The position numbers and the translations under genes are program-made. From positions 1-23,356 of the forward strand of contig QNDP01000001.1 of assembly GCA_003645975.1 (NCBI GenBank): a DNA stretch of 23,356 nucleotides, read 5' to 3'. The notes beneath the pieces are model-generated. The model was not told the DNA's origin, did no database searches, and worked only from the letters and a program-made list of their open reading frames with translations. Shown one piece after another: positions 8,247-17,117 of the stretch (the stretch's first letter is position 1; every line of letters starts with the position of its first letter). Origin of the DNA: Candidatus Hydrothermota bacterium. Its GTDB lineage: Bacteria; Hydrothermota; Hydrothermia; B15-G9.

Positions 8247-8301
8247 AGCAGGCGATTAGGATAAGGGATAGCAATCCGAGTAAAAAGAGACCGCAGGCCA
8301 T
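8239..8301 (-). CDS. Possible 20-residue hydrophobic peptide overlapping dnaB start
   Basis: An ATG at 8301 is preceded by AAAGGA with eight bases of spacing. It opens a 20-codon frame encoding a very hydrophobic peptide that ends LILIACYG, and its stop lies eight bases inside dnaB. LIAC looks like a lipobox, but there is no basic N-region, so lipoprotein processing is unlikely. The frame lies in a stretch that appears repeat-derived and stays open back to the Memo-AMMECR1 stop. It may be a leader ORF that feeds ribosomes to dnaB, or simply chance. I do not recognise the peptide. Confidence 0.22.
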   Translation of the reverse strand: MACGLFLLGLLSLILIACYG

Positions 8302-8364
8302 TGACGATTTCCTTTGCGATGAAGGACTTCGTGTGAAAATTGGGCTCTGCTGATAGAGAAGTCG

Positions 8365-8432
8365 ACCGCTGGGATTTGAAATTTGCCCCCATCCTAATCT
8401 TGCCTCCCCTCGCCCTGTGGGAGAGGATTTGA
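8365..8432 (-). repeat. Hairpin-bearing intergenic repeat element (tentative)
   Basis: The core is CCTCTCCC-ACA-GGGCGAGG on the minus strand (8408-8426), a stem of eight pairs with one mismatch and a three-base loop. A G-rich tail with AGGATGGGGGCAAAT follows. Such CCCTCTCCC/GGGAGAGGG hairpins are, from memory, common dispersed intergenic repeats in many bacterial genomes. A weaker relative may lie at 5255-5285. No T-run follows, so it is not an intrinsic terminator. The exact element limits cannot be set from one copy. Confidence 0.45.
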
Positions 8433-8481
8433 TGTTTCCATCCTGAGCTTCTCTCAGAGCAGAAAAGGCCTTGATCGCACT

Positions 8482-9879
8482 TTACTCGCTAAAGCGATAG
8501 GTGGTATAGACATAAAATGAGCAGCCGGATTTCCATGCGTCCGGCGGTAGCCCGGCTTTAACAGAAAGGTGTGATAATGTCTCCTCACGAGTCCAACACT
8601 GCTCAATCGGGACTTCTGGCAGATAGGTCGCTTGATGGCCGTTTTTCACGAGAATTATCCCGTGCATCCCCGGAATGTAATCCTTATAACTTGGAATCGG
8701 ATGCGGCTTGCTGGTGTAAACCGAAATCTTGATCTTGATGTCGTCAAATTCGTCAGCTCGGAGCGGTGGGAATCTCGGATCGTGAAACGCTGCGGCTATC
8801 GCCATGTCCTGAACAGTTCGCCACAAAGGTTTGTCGGAGATATGCCTGCCGATGCACCCTCGTAACATCCCGTTCTTCATTATCGTTACGAAAACTCCTC
8901 TGCGTTCCAGCAATTTCGGATCTGTAACCTTGTAGTTTGGTGGGTCTTTGCCTTCCAGACGGGCTTTTATTGCGTCCCGTGCCACCTTCAACAGAAACAT
9001 CCGCTCGTCCTCGTTCAACAGTTCCTTTCGATAAATCGCTATGGCAGAATACCCCACCACTCTTGACGAATCCTTCGTGACATAGGCCGAATTCGCATAT
9101 TTGAGCAATTTGATGCCGCTGGCGTTCAGCTCGTGCGCCACAAAAAGCCCTGTGACCGTAGCAAAGATGCCGCATAGCTCATACCGTTTCTCAAAATAGC
9201 CGTTGTAAAGTTCAACCGGGTCCATCGAAAGAATTGCGGATATGGTAATACTGTCGATTCTTACACACTCATCGTAAGGCCTGTAATGCGAAAGGTCAGT
9301 GCTGACGATGACGATGGCTTTTCTGCCTCTTATGAGTTCGACCAGCTTCTGTGCAAAATCCCTGTATTTTTCCGGACGGGCATAACCGACCAGCACGGGT
9401 AGAATCTTGAAGTCTTTTTTCAGAACCCTTTGCAGAAATGGAAGTTCCACCTCGAGCGAGTGTTCGGACACATGCGCATTTTTGACGGAATCGGCCACAC
9501 CGCTTTCGATAAGTTTTGAGGCAAGGGCTGTGTCAACCTCGATCGTTCCCAAAGGCGTTCGATACGAGGCAAATGGAGCTACTGAGATGCCTCTCAGCGG
9601 GTATCGATGGCTTGGTCCCAAGAGCACTACAAGGTCGATGTCCCTGTTTTCCAAAAGCTTGAATGCGTTTGCAGCCACATGGCCGGAATAACGATAGCCT
9701 GCATGAGGCACTATCAGGACAAGCAGGTTGTCCTCAATCTTCGGAGGATTGGCTTTGGCTATGAGCGTATCGACTAAATCTCGAAGTGCCTTCGGATCAG
9801 AAGGGTAAAACATACCGCTGACCGCGGGATAACGCATGGGCTGAAAGGCCACGAATAGGCTCAAAAGGAACGCCATCAT
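8482..9879 (-). CDS. Fused AmmeMemoRadiSam system proteins B and A (Memo-AMMECR1)
   Basis: A fusion of a Memo-family domain and an AMMECR1 domain, two proteins that co-occur with a radical SAM enzyme in the AmmeMemoRadiSam system; the chemistry is not securely known to me. Memo (about residues 15-285) has the metal-site candidates H59 (VPHAGYRYSG), H91 (GPSHRY), H198 (STDLSHY) and C236 (LCGIFA). AMMECR1 (about 290-465) has LRGCIG at 339-344 and PEVPIEQCW near the end. AGGAGG at 9889-9894 best fits the ATG at 9879; an ATG at 9885 is too close. The domain usually begins at MRYPAVSGMFYPSD, but here about 14 residues, mostly hydrophobic, precede it, resembling a short export signal or anchor without a basic N-region. 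A strong terminator lies just upstream. The radical SAM partner is about 11.4 kb away on the same strand. Confidence 0.93.
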   Translation of the reverse strand: MMAFLLSLFVAFQPMRYPAVSGMFYPSDPKALRDLVDTLIAKANPPKIEDNLLVLIVPHAGYRYSGHVAANAFKLLENRDIDLVVLLGPSHRYPLRGISVAPFASYRTPLGTIEVDTALASKLIESGVADSVKNAHVSEHSLEVELPFLQRVLKKDFKILPVLVGYARPEKYRDFAQKLVELIRGRKAIVIVSTDLSHYRPYDECVRIDSITISAILSMDPVELYNGYFEKRYELCGIFATVTGLFVAHELNASGIKLLKYANSAYVTKDSSRVVGYSAIAIYRKELLNEDERMFLLKVARDAIKARLEGKDPPNYKVTDPKLLERRGVFVTIMKNGMLRGCIGRHISDKPLWRTVQDMAIAAAFHDPRFPPLRADEFDDIKIKISVYTSKPHPIPSYKDYIPGMHGIILVKNGHQATYLPEVPIEQCWTREETLSHLSVKAGLPPDAWKSGCSFYVYTTYRFSE

Positions 9880-9917
9880 GCTCATTCACCTCCTGTTTTT
9901 CGTTCACGACCTCATAG

Positions 9918-9951
9918 AAAAAATTAACCCCCGGCCGTGAGAGACCGGGGG
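9918..9951 (-). terminator. Strong intrinsic terminator after the Asp-box gene
   Basis: On the minus strand CCCCCGG (9945-9951) pairs perfectly with CCGGGGG (9928-9934) across a ten-base loop, and TTAATTTTTT follows. It sits 26 bases past the Asp-box gene stop and only about 24 bases upstream of the Memo-AMMECR1 ribosome site. This is the clearest terminator in the window. Confidence 0.9.
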
Positions 9952-9976
9952 CGAACCAAAGGCGGCACCGAGCATT

Positions 9977-12379
9977 TTACTTGACAAGCATGAATTTTCC
10001 GCTGTGTCCGGTTCCAGCAAGCTGATAGAAATAGAGTCCATTTCTAAGTCCCGGAAGTTCGACCTCATAGGCGCCCTTGTTCAGGAGTCCGAAGTCCTTT
10101 CTGAACACGAGCCTTCCGCTGACATCGAAGACCTTCAGATCGACAACCATGGCATAGGGCAGGTTGAGTTTCAGATAAGGGGAGTTACCGTGATAAACCA
10201 CCGAAACCCCCAATCTGTCCAAAGGATTCACTATATCATGTTCTGATATGCTGAAGGCCGCATCTGAACTTGTGTAAACTCCGTGATTTACCGTGAGGGC
10301 GAAGACCATTGTGTCGGACGCCACGACGCCAGTCGCCATGACCGTTGGACTCAAAGTGTCGAACTCCCATGTGCCATCCAAGTCCATTCTTCCCATCAAG
10401 GAGATCGTGGTGGAGTCCAATTCGTCCATCAGGATTTCAACGACAAAAGGCCTACCACTTTCGTCAATGTCCAAGTTTACCAGTTCCAGAGTAGGATCGC
10501 TCAAATCAAGCAGCATTTCGACATCCTGTGTGCTAAGGTCATACTCGAAGAGTCCCATCGCTGAGGTGGTGCCCATTCCAATGAGGTAAAGTTTTCCGAG
10601 ACTGGGCGCATATTTCAGGTGCGTGATGAAAACCAAATCTCCTATCGGACCTAGGATGTTCCATGTGCTGCCTCTATCATAACTTACTGCTAATTCCGTG
10701 ATATGAGTCAAAGTGTCAATGGTAACCGTGTAAACCGTATCTGTTCCGTCGATTGCCGAGAACACTCCTGTCAGAACCGTCGAGAATGTTCTGCCTCCAT
10801 CGTCGCTTTTCATCAGAACCGGGAGAAATTCCTGTTTCTCAGGTTGGAATGTGTAAAGTAGAAGTTCATCAGGGTTAGTCGGAGAGACCCATGTCACGAA
10901 TGAAAGGCTAATTCCGGCACTGTCAGGATGTGGTGCACTGCAAACGGGTTCAAATGTGTTACCTCCATCAGTGCTTCGATAAAGCATGTAAAAGTTCGGA
11001 TTTGGCATACTTAGTTCAAGGCCAAGTCCGCTGACATAAACATACTCAGGATGATTGGCAGAGGTATTGACGGACATAGCCCAAAGCAGGTTTGGAATGG
11101 GTTTCTTTGTCCAAGAATTTCCAGCGTTTGAGGTGTGATAGACCATGTTAGTGAAGAAGACATCCATAGAAGGCGATACGATCATGGGAAGCCAACTATC
11201 AACAGCATAGAGTTCGGATTGAGCATAACGGCTGACCTGCATAGGGTTGATGTCCCACATTTCTTGGAATGAAACTCCTCTAAGCGCAAGTGATATGTCG
11301 TCCATCGTTCCGCTCAAGATGCGCATAACTCCGCCGGAGTATGATGCGTAAATTACGCCAGCCGGTGTGATGTCGATGTCATAGAAAAGGTGAACGGTGT
11401 CAAGTGTGGAAAACAGCCATGTGCCGAAGAAAGGATAAGCCTTGAAAAGGCCTGTGCGGAGATGCGTTGCTATGTAAAGCGTGTCGCCGTTGAACTCCAC
11501 ATCGCTTACGCCGATTGCTCCGACAAGCATACCCTCAAATATCGGAGTCCACGAACTTCCACCATCCTCAGAGATGAGCAGCGATACGCCTTCTGCGGCG
11601 TGAGTTATGCCGATGCCCATTACGAGCGTGGACGGATCGGTCGGCTTGACCTCGAGATCGTCGCATCCACCGATGCTTCCAGTCGTGTCCTCGAAGACAA
11701 GAGACCATGTCTCGCCTCCATCTTCGGAACGGTATATCCTGAAAAGAGGTGGAAGTGCATCGTCCCCAGGAATTCCACAGGCGCAATATACCGTGTCAGG
11801 ATAGAGCGGAGAGAAGTCGAGTGCGAATATTTCAAGGTCGGCCATCTCGTCGGGCAGCATCCACGAAATCCATGTTGAGCCTCCATCGTCTGATCTGAAG
11901 AGCCTTACATCTGAGATTATGTAAATTCTGCTTCCGTAAGATTCGGACATAATCCTGAAATCAGGAACGCTAAGAACAACTTCCCATGTAGAGCCACCGT
12001 CCTCGCTTCGGAACACAAAAGGCATTTGGAAAGGAGATGGGGAAGCAACGACTATAACACTGCCATCGCCCAAAGATTGGACGGCGTTCACACCGCCAAA
12101 GAACGGTCTCGGCGTCCATGAGACACCGTTGAACACCCATAAATCCAGTTGTGTCAGTGCATAAACCAGATTGGGCAGGTCAGGGTCTGCTGCCACCCGA
12201 AAGACAATACCACCCTCCGGACCAGACCAGTTCCATGTCCAATCTGCTTGCGACACAGAGGCTTGCGCATGGCTTGAAAATCGCCCGCCAAAATCCATTC
12301 TGGGCATATTCTGTGGCAAACGGAGATTCAAGCCACTAAATGCAACCACGACACCGAGATACACACTTATGATACTCAT
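9977..12379 (-). CDS. Exported Asp-box (BNR/sortilin-like) protein with T9SS-type C-terminal domain
   Basis: Large predicted surface or secreted protein of 800 residues. It starts with a hydrophobic stretch (ISVYLGVVVAFSG) acting as signal peptide. The body has about eight Asp-box motifs of the form S-x-D-G-G-x-T-W, for example SEDGGSTWEV, SDDGGSTWIS, SEDGGETWSL and SDDGGRTFST, as in sialidase or Vps10/sortilin-like beta-propellers; no catalytic sialidase residues could be identified. The last 75 residues (KVFDVSGRLVF, then GLYFYQLAGTGHSGKFMLVK) look like the C-terminal sorting domain used by the type IX secretion system. The ATG has GGAGGTG at good spacing. A G8 tract and stacked hairpins precede the gene and a terminator follows it, so it is probably its own transcription unit. 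The ligand is unknown. Confidence 0.85.
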   Translation of the reverse strand: MSIISVYLGVVVAFSGLNLRLPQNMPRMDFGGRFSSHAQASVSQADWTWNWSGPEGGIVFRVAADPDLPNLVYALTQLDLWVFNGVSWTPRPFFGGVNAVQSLGDGSVIVVASPSPFQMPFVFRSEDGGSTWEVVLSVPDFRIMSESYGSRIYIISDVRLFRSDDGGSTWISWMLPDEMADLEIFALDFSPLYPDTVYCACGIPGDDALPPLFRIYRSEDGGETWSLVFEDTTGSIGGCDDLEVKPTDPSTLVMGIGITHAAEGVSLLISEDGGSSWTPIFEGMLVGAIGVSDVEFNGDTLYIATHLRTGLFKAYPFFGTWLFSTLDTVHLFYDIDITPAGVIYASYSGGVMRILSGTMDDISLALRGVSFQEMWDINPMQVSRYAQSELYAVDSWLPMIVSPSMDVFFTNMVYHTSNAGNSWTKKPIPNLLWAMSVNTSANHPEYVYVSGLGLELSMPNPNFYMLYRSTDGGNTFEPVCSAPHPDSAGISLSFVTWVSPTNPDELLLYTFQPEKQEFLPVLMKSDDGGRTFSTVLTGVFSAIDGTDTVYTVTIDTLTHITELAVSYDRGSTWNILGPIGDLVFITHLKYAPSLGKLYLIGMGTTSAMGLFEYDLSTQDVEMLLDLSDPTLELVNLDIDESGRPFVVEILMDELDSTTISLMGRMDLDGTWEFDTLSPTVMATGVVASDTMVFALTVNHGVYTSSDAAFSISEHDIVNPLDRLGVSVVYHGNSPYLKLNLPYAMVVDLKVFDVSGRLVFRKDFGLLNKGAYEVELPGLRNGLYFYQLAGTGHSGKFMLVK

Positions 12380-12446
12380 GAGTTACACCTCCCACTTTGA
12401 TTTTAAGCCTGTTTTTTCTCGATCATCCCTTTCATCTTCAACCTGA

Positions 12447-12454
12447 CCCCCCCC
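12447..12454 (-). repeat. G8 homopolymer in leader of Asp-box gene
   Basis: Eight consecutive G (C on the plus strand) lie 67 bases upstream of the Asp-box protein start. It is the longest G/C homopolymer I noticed in the window, in the leader of a predicted surface protein, where slipped-strand length change could alter expression. Confidence 0.6.
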
Positions 12455-12481
12455 GACCAGACTTGATCCGAATAGCTGCCG

Positions 12482-12499
12482 AAACACTTCGGTGTTTTT
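12482..12499 (+). terminator. UUCG-loop hairpin followed by T-run
   Basis: On the plus strand AAACAC (12482-12487) pairs with GTGTTT (12492-12497) across a TTCG tetraloop, then two more T. An overlapping stem CCGAA/TTCGG competes with it. No plus-strand gene lies upstream, so it could end antisense transcription. Read on the minus strand it forms a leader hairpin of the Asp-box mRNA without a T-run. Confidence 0.4.
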
Positions 12500-12580
12500 A
12501 AACCAAACATTTAATTTTTTTGAAACAAAGATGAGACAAACGATAACTCTTTTGAAACTGCTAATCAAGTTTTAGCGAAA

Positions 12581-14671
<2,091 letters not shown>

Positions 14672-14676
14672 TCAAA

Positions 14677-14705
14677 CATTTACGAGGCATCGGACACGAT
14701 TTCAA
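14677..14705 (-). promoter_or_regulatory. Possible ligA promoter
   Basis: On the minus strand TTGAAA (14700-14705) is followed after 17 bases by TAAATG (14677-14682), ending 36 bases upstream of the ligA ATG. The -35 box is good and the -10 box poor. The 202-base gap upstream of ligA leaves room for a promoter. Confidence 0.3.
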
Positions 14706-14843
14706 GGTTAAGATAACGCAATTTTTCCGACCTAATCAACGGACTTAAAAGGTTCTCAACCGTGCGGATATGTCATGCTCCAAGTCTTCCATTCTTATGG
14801 AGTTGACGACATGTCTCATTGCCGTAAAAGCGATTAACGGGCA

Positions 14844-15803
14844 TCACATCGCATCGAAATAGTCGATCGGTGCATCGCCCTGTCTGTCCAGCCAGTGGTC
14901 TAAGATACTGTCTATTTCGGCTCTATGGCTTATGAGCCAATCTGTGGCTTCTGGCAGGTGTTTCTTTATGAACCTTATTCCGCTTTTTGGTCTGCCGAGC
15001 AGTGAGTAATGGATGTAGATGCCAACGACTTGTCCTCTCAGGTCTTCGGCAAGGCCTTCCTGCTTCCGCTCCTCCTCGTAATATTTGGCCTTCCATTCAA
15101 AAAATTCGGTCTTGAAGGTGTCCAGTTCTGCCTTGATAAGTGCAGGAAACCTTCTTGTAACATCGTATAACCTTCCGTGCCTGTAATGGACATAGGATGT
15201 GAAGGTCGGCATACACGCCACGCAGGTGGTATCGTAGCAGATGAAGGCATCGTTTTCGATGATTATCTCAGGGAGTCCCTTGTGATCGAGATTTTTGACA
15301 CCTCCGAACAACCCGGCTTCGCCTTCAAGTCCTGTCGTGCGGACAAGTTCTCCGTGCTTTATCTCGAAGATGTTGAATGTTTCGCAGCAGTGCGCTCCGC
15401 CGGTGTAGTTGTGCATCACAATCTCCTTCACACCATCGCGATCAAGATCATAGAGTTCCACAGGCGGAAACAGGTAATATTTTCCGTTGGAATCTCGCAC
15501 ATTGAAGGCATACCAATAGACGATGGTGTCGATCAGGCTGTCGTTTTTGTAGATGTAAAGCTTTTGAAGGAATTGTCTGTCCTCGAAAGGATAACCCCAA
15601 ACGAATTTGAACCCCTTGTAGCTCAAAGAGTCCTTTTTGGGCGGCGGCAACTTGAGGGTGCTCTTCCGTCGAGCCTTTTGAGAAGCGCTGCGCTGAGTGG
15701 TTTCCGGAACCTGTTGGACGGCTGTCCGTTTCTCTCTTTTGCATGTCGTCAACAAAAGGCCGGCAATCATCACAAACACAACAAATTTAATATGATACCG
15801 CAT
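14844..15803 (-). CDS. Probable lipoprotein of unknown function
   Basis: I do not recognise a named family. The 319-residue protein has a basic start, a hydrophobic stretch and then LLLTTCKRE, a lipobox-like site with threonine at -1, which is unusual. A linker rich in lysine, arginine, serine and proline follows (to about residue 55). The folded part holds DLDRDGVKEIVMHNY, a D-x-D-x-D-G calcium-loop or FG-GAP/VCBS-like motif, directly followed by TGGAHCC. A second cysteine patch, CYDTTCVAC, lies further on. The C-terminal third is helical and charged. The ATG at 15803 has GGAGGA seven bases upstream; a TTG six bases earlier is too close to that site. It stands alone between ligA and the antiporter gene. 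A surface or periplasmic location is inferred. Confidence 0.75.
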   Translation of the reverse strand: MRYHIKFVVFVMIAGLLLTTCKREKRTAVQQVPETTQRSASQKARRKSTLKLPPPKKDSLSYKGFKFVWGYPFEDRQFLQKLYIYKNDSLIDTIVYWYAFNVRDSNGKYYLFPPVELYDLDRDGVKEIVMHNYTGGAHCCETFNIFEIKHGELVRTTGLEGEAGLFGGVKNLDHKGLPEIIIENDAFICYDTTCVACMPTFTSYVHYRHGRLYDVTRRFPALIKAELDTFKTEFFEWKAKYYEEERKQEGLAEDLRGQVVGIYIHYSLLGRPKSGIRFIKKHLPEATDWLISHRAEIDSILDHWLDRQGDAPIDYFDAM

Positions 15804-15881
15804 CGCCAACTCCTCCGTTTTACAAATTTGTTACTGCTCCGAGCTCAGATAATCAACGAACATTTTTGGACTTATAGCCCA

Positions 15882-15897
15882 TTCCAAAAGGTTGGAA
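15882..15897. repeat. Perfect inverted repeat between antiporter and lipoprotein genes
   Basis: TTCCAA and TTGGAA are separated by four bases, 79 bases upstream of the lipoprotein ATG. On the minus strand a TATAAG box (15870-15875) lies just downstream, so the palindrome sits about where the -35 region would be, as expected of an operator. It could also end antiporter transcription, but no T-run follows on that strand. Confidence 0.35.
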
Positions 15898-15905
15898 TTT
15901 CGATT

Positions 15906-17093
15906 TTACTTTCTTTTTGACACTTCGCCGACCTTTGTCAATGCGTATTTCGTGAAGATCGGCCCGACAAGCTCGGAGATGATGGTCGCCGCAATTATCA
16001 CCGTCAAGAAGGCAGGTCCGATCGATTCTCGGAATTCGTTCCTGACAAGGATTGCGAGTCCGAGAGCTACGCCGGCCTGCGGCACAAGTCCAAGTCCTAT
16101 GTAGTTGCGAATCTTTTTATCCATCCGCCCGATAAGTGCACCTGTGAAAGCGCCGACATATTCGCCGAACGGCCTCGAAATCAGGTAGGCAATACCCCAG
16201 AGTCCCATCTTCTTAAGAAGTGGAATTTCAAGCGATGCGCCACTCAGGACAAAGAAATATAGGAAAAACGGCCAATCGATCCGTTTGATTATGCGGAAAG
16301 GCCGTTCCGTCATTCCGCCGAAATTCGCCACAACCGTGCCGAGCGCCATGTTCGCCAGGAGGCTCGAAAGTCCGTAATGGACGCTTATCCCGGATGTCAG
16401 TAAAATCGCTCCGAACACGGCTATCAACAGGTCGGTCTCTGATGTGAGCCGTTTCATAAACGATACGAGCACGAATCCGACGAGCATTCCGAGCGACAGC
16501 GACAAGGCAATCGTGCCGGCCGCCTTCAGCAGTGCTATCGCTATCTGCGAGTTGCTCATGTTGTGGACGAGCAACATCTTTGCGACGGTCTCCGCAAGTG
16601 CAAAGACCATGATGCCCCAAGCGTCATCGATTGCGACGACTCCGAGCAACGTCTCGGTAAACGGCCCTTTCGCACCGAGTTCGCGTATCACCATAACCGT
16701 TGCAGCAGGTGCAGTTGCAGGTGCTATCCCGCCGAAAAGCAGCGCTTCGTAAAGCGGCACGCCGACCAATCTCATGACCACAGTAACGATCACCAGAGCG
16801 CCGACCACTTCGCCCCAAGACACGAGGAACACGCGCCTGCCTATCCTCGAAATCGAACTTTTGGAGAAGACCTGACCGAGCGAGAACGCTACCATGCTGA
16901 GAACCACTTCTGCGACGAGCGGCATCGAGTCTATCAGGTTGTGCGGCACTATGTCGAGACAGTAGGGGCCTATGAGCACCCCAAAGATAAGGTATGCGGT
17001 TACCGCAGGCAATCTCAAGTGGCTCAACAACTTTGAGAATGCCAACCCCAAAAGGAAGATAAGCCCGGAAATCAAAATCAAAGGCCCATGCAT
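15906..17093 (-). CDS. CPA2-family cation/proton antiporter
   Basis: Inner-membrane antiporter of the Kef/NapA-like CPA2 family, exchanging Na+ or K+ for protons. The 395-residue protein is hydrophobic throughout, with about 12 to 13 membrane segments. It carries the unwound-helix signature APATAPAATVMVIRELGAKG followed by VAIDDAWGIM, whose DD pair marks electrogenic CPA2 antiporters. There is no C-terminal RCK domain, so it is not a full Kef system. The ATG at 17093 has GGAG nine bases upstream; a TTG at 17108 is a weaker option. It follows the beta-barrel gene by 24 bases and is probably co-transcribed with it. The ion cannot be told from the sequence. Confidence 0.9.
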   Translation of the reverse strand: MHGPLILISGLIFLLGLAFSKLLSHLRLPAVTAYLIFGVLIGPYCLDIVPHNLIDSMPLVAEVVLSMVAFSLGQVFSKSSISRIGRRVFLVSWGEVVGALVIVTVVMRLVGVPLYEALLFGGIAPATAPAATVMVIRELGAKGPFTETLLGVVAIDDAWGIMVFALAETVAKMLLVHNMSNSQIAIALLKAAGTIALSLSLGMLVGFVLVSFMKRLTSETDLLIAVFGAILLTSGISVHYGLSSLLANMALGTVVANFGGMTERPFRIIKRIDWPFFLYFFVLSGASLEIPLLKKMGLWGIAYLISRPFGEYVGAFTGALIGRMDKKIRNYIGLGLVPQAGVALGLAILVRNEFRESIGPAFLTVIIAATIISELVGPIFTKYALTKVGEVSKRK

Positions 17094-17117
17094 GGCTATC
17101 AGCTCCAATCCGTTGTG

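Noticed and set aside
8443..8457. CTGAG/CTCAG hairpin as terminator of the Memo-AMMECR1 gene
   Set aside because: The stem is only five pairs and no T-run follows on the minus strand.
12383..12568. 61-codon ORF as a protein-coding gene
   Set aside because: It has no family resemblance and runs through a homopolymer and hairpins in a leader; kept only as a leader-ORF observation.
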